In this document: positions 23,469 through 32,509 of the stretch, in pieces
How positions within the stretch are numbered: the stretch's first letter is position 1
Layout: each line of letters opens with the position of its first letter
DNA from: an uncultured Acidimicrobiales bacterium
GTDB lineage: Bacteria > Actinomycetota > Acidimicrobiia > Acidimicrobiales > SZUA-35
Assembly (NCBI GenBank): GCA_937925335.1
Contig: CALEWY010000049.1
Location: 1-51,196 of the forward strand
Reading direction: 5' to 3'
Length of the DNA: 51,196 bases
The notes under the pieces: model-generated
What the model was told of the DNA's origin: nothing
The model's input: the letters and a program-made list of their open reading frames with translations, nothing else
Databases searched by the model: none
Position numbers and translations under genes: made by a program

Positions 23469-25052
23469 ATGGACGATGCCCAAGTAATCGTTGTTGGCGC
23501 AGGGCATAACGGCCTGATCTGTGCCGCGTATTTGGCTCGGGCGGGTGTCGACACGATCCTGCTCGAATCTCGCTCCTCGGTTGGTGGTTGTGCCTCGACG
23601 GTCTCCGATCTCGGCGCTCGGTTCAACATCTGCAACTGCGACCACTCGATGGTCCGAGCCATGCCGCTCATCGATGAGCTCGACCTCGCCAGTCATGGCC
23701 TGAGCTACATCGAGTCCGAGATCAGTTCGATCAACACGTTCCATCCGAACGCGGATGGCAGCGAAGAAGAGCCGTGGCTGTTCTTTGCTGACACGGAACG
23801 CACACTCGAGTCCATCGCCGCCGCCTATCCCAAGCAGGTCGACAACTATCGGCGCTATCTCGCCGATGCGATGCCAGCCGCCCGCCTCGTCGTCGAGATG
23901 GCTCGGACCGTTCCCTCCGGTCCTCGCTTCCTTGCGGGTGTGGCTGGCAAGAAGGCGGCGGGAGCGAAGCAGGTTCTCGATTGGAGCCGCCGCAGCGTCA
24001 GCGAAATTCTCGGCAGCTACTTCGGCGATGCCTGGCAGATGATCTCGCCAGCGGTCAGCTCTGGTCCGACCGTTTGGGGCTTGCCGCCGGAAACACCGGG
24101 GACCGGTATGGCCGCGCTGCTCTATGCCACCCGACATCTGGTGAAGACCGGCCGCCCGGTCGGCGGAAGTGGAGCGCTCACCGATGCGGTTGCAGCCAGC
24201 TTCGAAGCGGCCGGTGGCGACATCCGATGTGACGCGCGAGTCGACAAGCTGCTCGTTGGTGATGGCTCGGTGCGTGGCGTGCGCCTGGTGGACGGCACGG
24301 AGTTGCGAGCCGAAACCGTCGTCGCCGCCTGTGACCCACAGCGGGTGTTCCACGACTGGGTTGACCAAACGCCGCCATCGGCAAAGAAGTTGGTCGATCG
24401 CTGGCGCGACATGCCGATTCGAGACGGGTACGAGTCCAAGATCGATGCGGTTCTCACCGGGGCCCCGACTCCTCGACTGGCGGCCAAGCTGCCGGATGCG
24501 TTCGCCGGCCTTGATCTGATTTCGCCGACGATGTTTGTGTCGCCGACGCCGGATCAGCTCGCTGCGGGCCATCGCCAGCGAGCGGAAGGCCGGGTCTCCG
24601 AGTTTCCGACGATGCTCGTCAACGTGCCATCGAATCAGGACGCCACGATGTCGTCCGACGGCGAACACGTCTTGAGCATCGAGGTGCTCTTCACGCCCTA
24701 CGAACTCGAGGGAGGCTGGCCGGGTTCGCCCGAACCCGAACGCTGGCTCGATCTGTGGGCGAGTCACATGGAGCCTGGCGCTCGAGCGTCGGTTGACCGA
24801 TTCCGCTCGATGACTCCGGACGTGTACGAACGCGATTTCTCGATGCACCGGGGGCACACGCCTGCCTTTGCCGGCTCGCCAATCCAGGCGCTGGTTGGCA
24901 AGGACCGTGAGCTCACTCGTTACAAAACCGGCTTCGACGGCTTGTTCCTCAGCGGAGCGGCGACCTACCCCGGTGCCGGTGTGTTCGGCGCTCCTGGGCG
25001 AAACGCAGCCAAGGCTGTGATGAGCTCTCGACGATCGCCGGTGCGTCGATGA
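23469..25052 (+). CDS. FAD-dependent phytoene desaturase/retinol saturase-like oxidoreductase
   Basis: A 527-aa flavoprotein. The N-terminal dinucleotide fold VIVVGAGHNGLICAAYLARAG (about 6-26) and ESRSSVGGCAST place it in the CrtI/amine-oxidase group. GSGALTDAVAASFEAAGGDI (about 238-257) and the C-terminal GLFLSGAATYPGAGVFGAPG with NAA complete the FAD site. No carotenoid genes are present, and the subfamily includes uncharacterised desaturases/isomerases. Its stop overlaps the ATG of the following cytosine-deaminase-like gene, so the two form an operon; their functional link is unknown. Confidence 0.85.
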   Translation: MDDAQVIVVGAGHNGLICAAYLARAGVDTILLESRSSVGGCASTVSDLGARFNICNCDHSMVRAMPLIDELDLASHGLSYIESEISSINTFHPNADGSEEEPWLFFADTERTLESIAAAYPKQVDNYRRYLADAMPAARLVVEMARTVPSGPRFLAGVAGKKAAGAKQVLDWSRRSVSEILGSYFGDAWQMISPAVSSGPTVWGLPPETPGTGMAALLYATRHLVKTGRPVGGSGALTDAVAASFEAAGGDIRCDARVDKLLVGDGSVRGVRLVDGTELRAETVVAACDPQRVFHDWVDQTPPSAKKLVDRWRDMPIRDGYESKIDAVLTGAPTPRLAAKLPDAFAGLDLISPTMFVSPTPDQLAAGHRQRAEGRVSEFPTMLVNVPSNQDATMSSDGEHVLSIEVLFTPYELEGGWPGSPEPERWLDLWASHMEPGARASVDRFRSMTPDVYERDFSMHRGHTPAFAGSPIQALVGKDRELTRYKTGFDGLFLSGAATYPGAGVFGAPGRNAAKAVMSSRRSPVRR

Positions 25053-26269
25053 GCTGGCTCACAAACGCTCGTCTCGCTGACGGTCGCCACGTCGACCTTC
25101 GAACCGCTGACGGTCGCATTGCCGAGGTCGTGAATCATGAACCGGGTGCCACGAGATCGGGCACTGATCTCGGTGGTTGGTTGCTGATGGCAGCGATGGC
25201 CGAGCCCCACGCCCATCTCGACAAGGCGCTTACGGCCGACCTCGTTCCAAACCCTGCAGGAGACTTGTCTGGCGCCATCACGGCTTGGATCGCAGCAGCC
25301 GGTGCGGGCAAGATCACGCCGGATGGCATCACGGCCCGAGCAGTCGACGCGATGGAGCGGCTGATCACAAGCGGTGTCACCGTCGTTCGCACGCACGTCA
25401 ACGTCATCGACTCAATCGGAGCGACGGCGGTATCTGCGGTACGCGCCGCGGCCGACCAGTTCGACGGACTGCTCGAGGTGCAGATCGTTGGCCTTGTTGG
25501 TTCGCCGATGATGGGCGACGGCGGGGCTGGAATGCGCGCCGCTCTCGTCAGTGCACTCGAAGCTGGACTCGACTTCGTCGGTGGCTGTCCGCATCTCGAG
25601 GAGGATGGTCTGGGCGTCATCAACCTCGCGATCGAATCGGCCACCGAAGCGGGGATCGGTATCGACCTCCACGTTGACGAGACGCTCGATCCGACGATGC
25701 TGCGGCTCGAAACGATGGCGCAGCGAATTCTTGAGACGGGCTTTGACGGCCTCGTTGCCGCGAGCCATTGCGTCAGCCTCGGCATGCAGTCACCCGAGGT
25801 GCAGGCCAGGGTTTCAGCCCTTGTCGGCGAAGCTGGCATCGCCGTCTTCCCGCTTCCGCAAACCAATCTCTTTCTGCAGGGACGCGATCACGCTGCGGCG
25901 ACGCCGCGCGGGTTGACGGCTCTGCGTGCGCTCGAAGATGCTGGTGTGCTCGTTGCCGCAGGGGCCGACAACGTGCAGGATCCGTTCAACCTCGTCGGGC
26001 GGAGCGACCCGCTCGAAACAGCGGCGCTCATGGTGATGGCCGGACACGTCTTGCCGGATCAGGCCTACGAGATGGTGTCGAACAACGCCCGGCTCGCGCT
26101 GGGTCTTGAGCCGGTGACGATGCGTGTGGGTGATCCGGCGGATCTTGTTGCGATCGACGCGCCGACGATTCGAGGGGCGATCAGCGATGCGCCAATGTCT
26201 CGTCGAGTCTTCAAAGCCGGGCGACTCGTCGCATCATCCGACCAATCGACAACCTTGCATCGTTCGTGA
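25049..26269 (+). CDS. Cytosine deaminase-like amidohydrolase
   Basis: A 406-aa TIM-barrel metal-dependent hydrolase. Metal and catalytic motifs match CodA-type deaminases: EPHAHLDKA (HxH, near 51-59), LHVDETLDP (His and Glu), ASHCVSLG (His) and AGADNVQDPF (Asp). It would act on cytosine or a related cyclic amidine or amide. The ATG overlaps the oxidoreductase stop (ATGA), so translation is coupled. Substrate specificity cannot be fixed from the sequence. Confidence 0.82.
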   Translation: MSWLTNARLADGRHVDLRTADGRIAEVVNHEPGATRSGTDLGGWLLMAAMAEPHAHLDKALTADLVPNPAGDLSGAITAWIAAAGAGKITPDGITARAVDAMERLITSGVTVVRTHVNVIDSIGATAVSAVRAAADQFDGLLEVQIVGLVGSPMMGDGGAGMRAALVSALEAGLDFVGGCPHLEEDGLGVINLAIESATEAGIGIDLHVDETLDPTMLRLETMAQRILETGFDGLVAASHCVSLGMQSPEVQARVSALVGEAGIAVFPLPQTNLFLQGRDHAAATPRGLTALRALEDAGVLVAAGADNVQDPFNLVGRSDPLETAALMVMAGHVLPDQAYEMVSNNARLALGLEPVTMRVGDPADLVAIDAPTIRGAISDAPMSRRVFKAGRLVASSDQSTTLHRS

Positions 26270-26278
26270 AACGAGCCC

Positions 26279-26339
26279 GTCGTTGAACGAATGCGGCGTT
26301 GACCGAGGCTGTCGTTGAACGAATGCGGCGTTGACCGAG
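26279..26339. repeat. 29-bp direct repeat, two copies
   Basis: Bases 26279-26307 and 26311-26339 are identical (left end GTCGTTGAACGAATGCGG), 32 bp apart. They lie between the deaminase stop and the -10 box of the next gene. Confidence 0.9.
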
Positions 26340-26355
26340 CGAGTGTTGTGTGGCC

Positions 26356-26361
26356 TAGTTT
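26356..26361 (+). promoter_or_regulatory. -10 box of a probable leaderless promoter
   Basis: TAGTTT ends 6 nt before ATG 26368. Confidence 0.5.
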
Positions 26362-26367
26362 CTCGGC

Positions 26368-27057
26368 ATGCCTGACGCCCAAACAAGCCCGGCCGATCTG
26401 TACGCAGACGCTCGTGATGAGCTCATCGCTGCGCTGATCGAACTCGATGATGATGCGCTCGCCCAGTCTGTGCCGTCGTGCCCCGCATGGACGGTGAAGG
26501 ACGTCGCCGCCCACGTCTGCGGGCTGAACGCAGAGAAGCTTGCCGGTGTGCAGGGGAGCCTCGGAATCGATGAGGCCACCACCCGCCAGGTTGGCGACCG
26601 GGTGGCGATGTCGTTGGCAGAAGTGATCGATGAGTGGCGGTCGCACAGTGAACCGATCGCCGCCCTCATGGAGGACGATCCGAATATCGCAACAGCGTTC
26701 CTGGCTGATCTTGTTGTGCACGCGTACGACTTGGTCGAGGTGTTGGGTCAGCCCGTCGCCGCGGCCGATGCTGCGACACCGATCTCGTCACATCGTTACG
26801 TTCCGCTCTTGCAGACCCGGGTGTCTGAGCAGCTCGGTGTCGACCTGACGGTTGAGCTGACCGATGGTACGAAGTGGCCGGCGCCGGGCGATGATGGAGA
26901 GGCCGTCACAGTCGTGTCCTCACCGCACGACTTCCTCCGCGGGGTGACAGGCCGGCACACGCGGGCTCAGGTCGAAACGTTGAACTGGAGCTCGGATCCA
27001 GCGGAGATCCTCGACAAGGCCTGGAACCAATACGGCTCGTTCCGCGCTGCAGACTGA
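26368..27057 (+). CDS. DinB/mycothiol-dependent maleylpyruvate isomerase-like protein
   Basis: A 229-aa protein. The N-terminal four-helix domain has CPAWTVKDVAAHVCGLN (His metal ligand) and later LADLVVHAYDLVEVLGQPV with the conserved H..DL. The C-terminal 70 residues (VSEQLGVDLTVELTDGTKW) resemble the SCP2-like/MDMPI C-terminal domain. It resembles the product of the gene at 1903 in fold. A mycothiol- or thiol-dependent transferase or isomerase role is likely; the substrate is unknown. Confidence 0.75.
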   Translation: MPDAQTSPADLYADARDELIAALIELDDDALAQSVPSCPAWTVKDVAAHVCGLNAEKLAGVQGSLGIDEATTRQVGDRVAMSLAEVIDEWRSHSEPIAALMEDDPNIATAFLADLVVHAYDLVEVLGQPVAAADAATPISSHRYVPLLQTRVSEQLGVDLTVELTDGTKWPAPGDDGEAVTVVSSPHDFLRGVTGRHTRAQVETLNWSSDPAEILDKAWNQYGSFRAAD

Positions 27058-27132
27058 GCCGGCCTTGCCTCGTACCTGAACCGGACACGGGATTCGAACA
27101 CCGTTCGTTGACCGCCCGGGCATGCTGGTCGG

Positions 27133-27462
27133 ATGGACCCCCGAATCGATCCGATCGACGTCACGGTGAAACGCGACGAAGGCGTGACGCTTGTGTTTGC
27201 CGACGATCACGTCGCGTCGTTCAACCTCGTCGAGGTTCGTCTCGGGTGCCCCTGTGCTGACTGTCGCGATCTCCGTCAGCGAGGACAAGACACGTGGCCC
27301 CGACCATCGAGTCCCTTGCCGCTTTCAATCGTCGATGCGAGCTACCACGGCGCCTGGGGCCTCTCGATCCAGTGGAACGATGGACATTCCGCCGGGATCT
27401 ACCCCTTCGAGACCTTCCGCCGTTGGTCCGACGAGGGCTACGTCCACGGCCCCATCGGCTAG
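27133..27462 (+). CDS. DUF971 (GBBH-like N-terminal domain) protein
   Basis: A 109-aa protein that is a stand-alone DUF971 domain: LGCPCADCRDLRQRGQ in the middle (metal-type CPCADC) and WGLSIQWNDGHSAGIYPFE near the C-terminus. This is the domain found at the N-terminus of gamma-butyrobetaine hydroxylase and next to Fe-S-cluster carrier genes, where an Fe-S-linked role has been proposed. CATGCT 6 nt upstream of the ATG is a weak -10 match. Confidence 0.85.
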   Translation: MDPRIDPIDVTVKRDEGVTLVFADDHVASFNLVEVRLGCPCADCRDLRQRGQDTWPRPSSPLPLSIVDASYHGAWGLSIQWNDGHSAGIYPFETFRRWSDEGYVHGPIG

Positions 27463-27782
27463 CCGCGTCACCCTCATCAACCTCTGAGGTAGACGAGGGT
27501 TGATTTCGAAAGCGCGCCCGATTCGCGCCCGACCCGCGCCCGAGGGAATGTTGCGTAGATAGTGGGTTTCCGCGATTTCCGCGGGATGACTGGTCGAACG
27601 TTGACCTTCATCGGTCTCAGAGGTGCGGCAGGTCGCACGTTCGCGCATAAAGGTGCCTACGTTGGCCGAGCGCTGGGCCCGAGTAGATGTGTGCAAAACG
27701 CAAACTGGCACCCCTTCCGCCCGGCGAAGCGAGCGAAAGAGATGCCAGATGCAGGCGAGTGCCTGTTGAGGAGTGCTCTGGG
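27463..27782. other. 320-bp intergenic region between convergent genes
   Basis: No convincing gene. It contains a terminator-like nested hairpin right after DUF971 (27470-27500) and a triple CGCGCCCGA run near 27512-27545. Nothing else is recognised. Confidence 0.6.
27470..27500. terminator. Nested hairpin, probable bidirectional terminator
   Basis: ACCCTC (27470-27475) pairs with GAGGGT (27495-27500), and inside it ACCTC (27480-27484) pairs with GAGGT (27486-27490). It lies 8 bp after the DUF971 stop and is followed by TGATTTC. Weak T tract, so Rho help is possible. Confidence 0.45.
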
Positions 27783-29018
27783 CTAGAAGCCGATGCTCTC
27801 GTCGATGAATTCGTTGGTGACCATGACGTCAACGCTCACGTCGGCGGACACCGGAAGGCCAGCGTCAGCGACCTGATCGATGATGCCCTGCACCCGATCG
27901 AGGTCGAGGTTGCCGACCGTTGAGTCGGGGCCGTTGCCGTGAAGACCGAGATCGTTCATCGTCTGCACGCCGTAGGCGGCGAGTCCGTCGCTGTAGACCC
28001 AGAAGTCATCAAACGTGGCGACGACATCAACGATCATGGCGTTGGTCCGGTCCGGGTTCTCGGCGTAGTTGACGGTCGCCTGCTGGGCGATCGGAACGAG
28101 CAGCTCGAGGCACGGACGCAACGTTTCGAGATCGTCCGGACGGATGGCCAAGGTCTGGCTGTACGTCTGGAACCCAGCGTCGTGGAGGAGCTGGAAGGCA
28201 GGAGCCTTGCCGTAGTCCTCGAAGACGTTCTCGTAGTTGAACGGCTCGGCCGAGGCGAAGCCCTGCTGAGCGATCGAGTTGTCAGCGACGAACCGAGCCG
28301 GTGAACCGTCATATGACGGATCGACCTGATCGGCGCTCCAGATACCCTGTGCCACGAAGATGTCCGAGAAGCCACCACCGCCGAAGACGTTGATCGTGAC
28401 GCCGGCCTCACCGAGGTCAGCGATCGACTCAACGTCGGGATAGGTGTCGGCATCCCACATGATCATCTGCGGGTTGATCTCCAACGGAGCCATCACGGTC
28501 AACATCGGAGCGTCGTCCCATGCAAGCACCTGAGCATCGAGGCTCGAGTAGGCGATGGTGATCGAGTCATCGGTGTAGGCCTGCACGCGAGGTGCGGCGA
28601 AACCAATGGCCGGGCCACCGGCACGGACTTCGATGTCGACACCGGTGTCTTCGCCGCCAGCGATGAGTGAACCGCTGGTGGTCTTGTTGCCAGGATCGAC
28701 GGTGTAGTCGTCGCCGATCATCTCGTACATGGCGCCGTGCTCGGCCTCAGGGAACCAGTCGGTCTGGATGACGACGTTTGCTGGGCAAACGTCGGCGAGA
28801 GCGCCGCTATGTGCGCCGTCCCCGTCCTCCATGGCGTCATCTTCCATGGCTTCGTCGTCTTCCATCGCCTCATCGTCGGACGATTCGTCCGCCGAGTCTG
28901 AGCTTTCGGATGAATCATCCGACGATGCTTCGGTGCTGTCACTGCCGCCGCACGCAGCGGCGACAAGCGCCATTGCGAACAACAAGGCAAGCAGCTTTGT
29001 CAGTGGGTTGGTTTTCAT
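27783..29018 (-). CDS. ABC transporter substrate-binding lipoprotein (NMT1/SsuA-like)
   Basis: A 411-aa protein. Signal peptide and lipobox LVAAAC place the lipid on Cys23. Residues 24-68 are a Ser/Asp/Glu linker with repeated EAMEDD. The binding domain starts near 75 (NVVIQTDWFPEAEHGAMYEMI), typical of NMT1/THI5-like proteins for pyrimidine, sulfonate, taurine or riboflavin-type ligands. The ATG has GGGAGAGGAT immediately upstream. It is the last gene of an ATPase-permease-binding protein operon. The ligand is not determinable. Confidence 0.88.
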   Translation of the reverse strand: MKTNPLTKLLALLFAMALVAAACGGSDSTEASSDDSSESSDSADESSDDEAMEDDEAMEDDAMEDGDGAHSGALADVCPANVVIQTDWFPEAEHGAMYEMIGDDYTVDPGNKTTSGSLIAGGEDTGVDIEVRAGGPAIGFAAPRVQAYTDDSITIAYSSLDAQVLAWDDAPMLTVMAPLEINPQMIMWDADTYPDVESIADLGEAGVTINVFGGGGFSDIFVAQGIWSADQVDPSYDGSPARFVADNSIAQQGFASAEPFNYENVFEDYGKAPAFQLLHDAGFQTYSQTLAIRPDDLETLRPCLELLVPIAQQATVNYAENPDRTNAMIVDVVATFDDFWVYSDGLAAYGVQTMNDLGLHGNGPDSTVGNLDLDRVQGIIDQVADAGLPVSADVSVDVMVTNEFIDESIGF

Positions 29019-29071
29019 ATCCTCTCCCAGGATTTGAGTTGAGATTGCGGGTCGATCGTGATCAGGAGGGA

Positions 29072-29119
29072 AGCGTTCGCTCTTTCAATCAGCGTTCGCT
29101 CTTTCAATCAGCGTTCGCT
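29072..29119. repeat. 19-bp tandem repeat spanning the permease stop codon
   Basis: AGCGTTCGCTCTTTCAATC occurs at 29072-29090 and 29091-29109, with a third partial copy at 29110-29119. The last copy contains the permease's final codons and stop, and the others form the spacer before the binding-protein gene. Confidence 0.9.
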
Positions 29120-30037
29120 GTGCCATCGGCCAATGGCGACGTTCTGAATCCAGCCGAACAACAAGAACACGGCGATGCCGAGCACCGACGACATGATCAC
29201 GGCGGCGAGGAGTTCCTCACCGTCGAGTTGGTTGGCATAACGGCGCAAGAGTTGGCCAATGCCAACGTCGCCTTTGCCAAAGAAGAAGTCGCCGACGATC
29301 GCACCGATGACCGAGAGGCCAGCGGAAATACGCAGACCGGCGAAGATGGCGGGCATTGCCGCCGGGAACATGAGCTTGCGGAGGCGGGTCACCCGTCCGG
29401 CGTGATGCAGGGTGAAGAGGTCGTGCATTCCCTTCTCTGCCGATTGAAGGCCGAACAAGGTGTTCACGATCACCGGGAACAACGCGATGATCACGCACAC
29501 CACCACGCGTGAGAACTGACCGGTGCCGAACCAAAACGAGATCAACGGGACGATCGCAAGGATCGGGATCGCCTGAAGGGCGACCATGAACGGGAAGACT
29601 GCTCGCTCGACCACTTTGGCCTGGCTCATGATCGTGGCGAAGAAGAAGCCGATGATGATCGCGATCACCAGACCGATGATGGCGACCTTGGTCGATGACC
29701 AGAGTGCAGACAAGATGTCGCTAAAGGTGTCCCACTCGAGGAAGCCCAACCGGATGACTTCGTGAGGCGGACGCAAAAGGAAGCGTCGCTTCTCTTCGAG
29801 CAACACGTACGACACGAAATACCAGCCGGCCAAGAACACTCCACCGAGCATCATCGGCGGCACCACAGTGGCGGCGAAGTTCTTGCCTCGCGAGTCGCCG
29901 CGGTTCATCGATTGCTTGACCGTGGCGGCCGATGTTCCGCCGACAATGCCAGCAAGCGCCGCCTGGTCGGCACTGTTCTTGTCGGCACCGCCTTTATCGG
30001 CACTGTCACGTGTTGAGGTGTCGTCGGTGGCGGTCAC
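29108..30037 (-). CDS. ABC transporter permease (SsuC/TauC-like)
   Basis: A 309-aa membrane protein with a hydrophilic N-terminal tail of about 60 residues (Asp/Lys-rich, TSTRDSADKGGADKN) and about six helices. The ATPase-contact EAA region is near AGRVTRLRKLMFPAAMPAIFAGLRIS. It matches the nitrate/sulfonate/taurine/thiamin-precursor permease class. GTG 30037 overlaps the ATPase stop (GTGA). Confidence 0.9.
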   Translation of the reverse strand: MTATDDTSTRDSADKGGADKNSADQAALAGIVGGTSAATVKQSMNRGDSRGKNFAATVVPPMMLGGVFLAGWYFVSYVLLEEKRRFLLRPPHEVIRLGFLEWDTFSDILSALWSSTKVAIIGLVIAIIIGFFFATIMSQAKVVERAVFPFMVALQAIPILAIVPLISFWFGTGQFSRVVVCVIIALFPVIVNTLFGLQSAEKGMHDLFTLHHAGRVTRLRKLMFPAAMPAIFAGLRISAGLSVIGAIVGDFFFGKGDVGIGQLLRRYANQLDGEELLAAVIMSSVLGIAVFLLFGWIQNVAIGRWHSER

Positions 30038-30780
30038 GAGTGGCCTCCTCGCAAAGCATGTGAGATCTCGCCGCTGAGCTTGGCGAAGTCTGGATCGAAT
30101 CGGAGATCGGGATGGCGCGGGTAGTCGAACGGGATGTCGTATTCAGCAACGATCTGGCCCGGCCGAGCCGACATGACCAAGACCCGCGTGCTCATGAACA
30201 CGGCCTCGCTAATCGAGTGTGTGATGAACAGTCCGGCGAAGCCCTCGCTCACGAAGAGACGTTGGGTTTCGTCGTTGAGATGCTCGCGAGTGATCTCGTC
30301 GACCGCCCCAAACGGCTCGTCAAAGAGGAAGACAGGTGGCTTCAGCGTGAGCGTGCGAGCAAGGGATGCTCGCATCCGCATGCCGCCAGACAGCGACTTC
30401 GGGTAGTGGTCTTCGAAGCCCGACAGTCCGACGAGCTCGATCGACTTTTGCGCAAGCTGGCGACGTTCCGCCTTCGGAATGTCGTGCAGCTCGGCGAAGA
30501 GTTCGACGTTGCCGGTCACCGTTCGCCACGGCAAGAGCGTTGCATCCTGGAAGACGTAGCCGAGTCGCTCCCGATCGACCTTCACCGCACCCGCAGTGTT
30601 CTCGAGCAAGCCAGACGCGATCTTGAGTAGCGTCGATTTGCCGCAGCCCGAAGGGCCAACGATGGTGACGAACTCGCCGCGGTCTACCGAGAACGAGACG
30701 TCGCGAAGCGCTTCGGTCCCGTCAGGGAAGGTCATCCCGATCATGTCGAACGCCAAGGCGGCGCCGGCCGTACCGGTCAT
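30034..30780 (-). CDS. ABC transporter ATP-binding protein (SsuB/TauB-like)
   Basis: A 248-aa ATPase. Walker A is GPSGCGKSTLL, the Q-loop YVFQDATLLPWRTV, the signature LSGGMRMRASLARTL, Walker B VFLFDEPFGAVDE and the H-loop ITHSISEAV. The LLPWRTV segment is characteristic of the nitrate/sulfonate/taurine subfamily. ATG 30780 (MTGTAG) is used; the frame to 30828 adds no domain. First gene of the importer operon. Confidence 0.93.
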   Translation of the reverse strand: MTGTAGAALAFDMIGMTFPDGTEALRDVSFSVDRGEFVTIVGPSGCGKSTLLKIASGLLENTAGAVKVDRERLGYVFQDATLLPWRTVTGNVELFAELHDIPKAERRQLAQKSIELVGLSGFEDHYPKSLSGGMRMRASLARTLTLKPPVFLFDEPFGAVDEITREHLNDETQRLFVSEGFAGLFITHSISEAVFMSTRVLVMSARPGQIVAEYDIPFDYPRHPDLRFDPDFAKLSGEISHALRGGHS

Positions 30781-30949
30781 TCGGATCTTTTCTCCCACAA
30801 TCAACAGGGCGAAGACACCGAGCCCCACCCCTGAGGTCCGTCGACACCATACGGCGCGATCTCCGCGCTTACCCAGGCTGAAACACGGGGTTCATCTGAT
30901 GCTCACGTTGGGCAGCGCGCGCCTCACGAACAGCGTTCGGCCCGAGAGC

Positions 30950-30955
30950 TACCGT
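30950..30955 (+). promoter_or_regulatory. -10 box of a probable leaderless promoter
   Basis: TACCGT ends 6 nt before ATG 30962. Confidence 0.4.
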
Positions 30956-30961
30956 TGTGGA

Positions 30962-31306
30962 ATGGTCGTTGAGATGCTCACCTTCGAGATCAACCGGGCG
31001 CTGATCGATGAATGGATCATGGCCGACCGTGAGATCTGGACAACGTTTCTCGGGGGGCAACCGGGCTTTGTGAACAAGGAGGTCTGGATCAGCGAGGACG
31101 ATCAGAATTCCACCGCTGGTGGGTCGAGCGAGACCGATTCCAAGAGCGAGACCGTTGCCGTGCACGCCGTGATCTGGTGGTCGTCCTACGAGCTTTGGAA
31201 GTCGATCTCGATGGAACAGGTTGGAGTCGTCGACGCCGAGATGACCGCCCGGCTCGGCCACGTGTCCCCACCCCCGACGATGCGATCCTTCACAACCGTC
31301 GCATAG
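30962..31306 (+). CDS. TIGR03792-like small protein (ABM-fold candidate)
   Basis: A 114-aa protein, MVVEMLTFEINRALIDEWIM, then DREIWTTFLGGQPGFVNKEVW and WSSYELWKSI. This fits the TIGR03792 family of uncharacterised proteins with a monooxygenase-like ferredoxin fold. Residues 45-66 are a Ser/Thr/Asp-rich insertion (SEDDQNSTAGGSSETDSK). It sits 10 bp before a luciferase-like oxidoreductase, with which it may form a pair. Confidence 0.7.
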   Translation: MVVEMLTFEINRALIDEWIMADREIWTTFLGGQPGFVNKEVWISEDDQNSTAGGSSETDSKSETVAVHAVIWWSSYELWKSISMEQVGVVDAEMTARLGHVSPPPTMRSFTTVA

Positions 31307-31309
31307 AGT
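31304..31309 (+). promoter_or_regulatory. -10 box of a probable leaderless promoter (LLM oxidoreductase)
   Basis: TAGAGT ends 7 nt before ATG 31317. It overlaps the end of the previous gene. Confidence 0.45.
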
Positions 31310-31316
31310 CGTCGCC

Positions 31317-32468
31317 ATGAGAGCTGGGGTGTTCTTGTTCGGGGGAGTCGAGATGGACGACGCAGGTGCTGGAGCACCCGCGCCGACGGATCGACGGTAC
31401 GACGCAAAGGAAGCGTGGCGAACAACCGAACGCATCCTCGATGTCGGGGTGTTGTGCGACAAGCTCGGATTCGACTCGTTCTGGTTGACCGAACACCACT
31501 TCCAATACGAGGGCTACGAGGTCGTGCCGAACGGCATGATGACCGGTGTCGCCCTCGCTGAACGGACCGAGCAGATCCGAATCGGCACGATGTTCAACGT
31601 CGTTGGTCAGTGGCATCCGCTGAAGCTCGCAGAAGACTTTTCGACCCTGCACAACATCTCGGGCGGTCGAGGCGTGCTCGGCATCGGCCGAGGCACCGTG
31701 CCTCGTGAGGCCGAAAACCTGGGAACCAAGATCGGCAGCTTCGACAACCCGGACAAGGCCGACGCTGACGATCTGAATCGCAAACAGTTCGAAGAAGCGG
31801 TGCAGGTCATGCGGCTCGCGCTCGACAACGAGACCTTCTCGTTCAAGGGCGACATCTTCGAGTTCCCCGTTCCCGGAATTCCCGATCGCGGTGGTTTCGT
31901 CAAAGACCTCACGTTGCTTCCTCGTCCGCTCCATCCCTACGAAATGTGGCAGGCGATCACCTCGCCGCCGACGCTGGCGACGGTTCCCGTCAACGGTTGG
32001 GGCGGCGTGATGTGGCTCAAGCACCACACCTTCATGAAGCAGTTCTGGGATCGCTATGCCGAGCTCTACGCCGAAACGCACGGCGCCGAGCTCGCCCCGG
32101 GCGAGAAGCGCATGCTCGTCGTCAATACGTGCGTCGAAGACACTCGCGAAGAGGCGATCGAGTCGGTGCGAAACGGCCACGACGAGTTCTGGAAGTTCCT
32201 CGGCCCCTACGGCTGGAGCCGTGGCTACATGGGCGAGAACGGCAAACCTGCCGAGCCCGGGTTGATCCCGTCGCTCGAGGAGTCGATCGACAACAAGGTG
32301 TGGCTCGTCGGCACGGCTGAAGACGTCGCCGAGCAGATCGCCTGGTACCGAGACGAACTCGGCGGCATCGAGAACCTCACCTTCTTCCCGGGGATGCCCG
32401 GCGACAAATACGACAAGGTAGAAGAACAGGTGCAGCGCATCGCCGAGGGTGTCCTCCCGCTGCTCTGA
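31317..32468 (+). CDS. Luciferase-like (LLM class) flavin-dependent oxidoreductase
   Basis: A 383-aa TIM-barrel flavoenzyme. Landmarks are WLTEHHFQYEGYEV (about 60-73), VVGQWHPLKLAEDF and GGRGVLGIGRGTVPREAENL, matching the bacterial luciferase/F420 or FMN monooxygenase superfamily. The C-terminal part (LVGTAEDVAEQIAWYRDELG) closes the barrel. Whether it uses FMNH2 or F420 is not clear. It has its own -10 box and follows the TIGR03792 gene. Confidence 0.85.
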   Translation: MRAGVFLFGGVEMDDAGAGAPAPTDRRYDAKEAWRTTERILDVGVLCDKLGFDSFWLTEHHFQYEGYEVVPNGMMTGVALAERTEQIRIGTMFNVVGQWHPLKLAEDFSTLHNISGGRGVLGIGRGTVPREAENLGTKIGSFDNPDKADADDLNRKQFEEAVQVMRLALDNETFSFKGDIFEFPVPGIPDRGGFVKDLTLLPRPLHPYEMWQAITSPPTLATVPVNGWGGVMWLKHHTFMKQFWDRYAELYAETHGAELAPGEKRMLVVNTCVEDTREEAIESVRNGHDEFWKFLGPYGWSRGYMGENGKPAEPGLIPSLEESIDNKVWLVGTAEDVAEQIAWYRDELGGIENLTFFPGMPGDKYDKVEEQVQRIAEGVLPLL

Positions 32469-32509
32469 TCAAGTCGTCGCGAGTCATTCGGCACGAGGAG
32501 GGGAGCAAC

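Noticed and set aside
23388..24857. 489-aa open frame on the minus strand
   Set aside because: Antisense to the CrtI-like oxidoreductase, no domain.
27463..27782. Small gene in the gap after DUF971
   Set aside because: Short frames there have no ribosome site or domain and look like chance openings.
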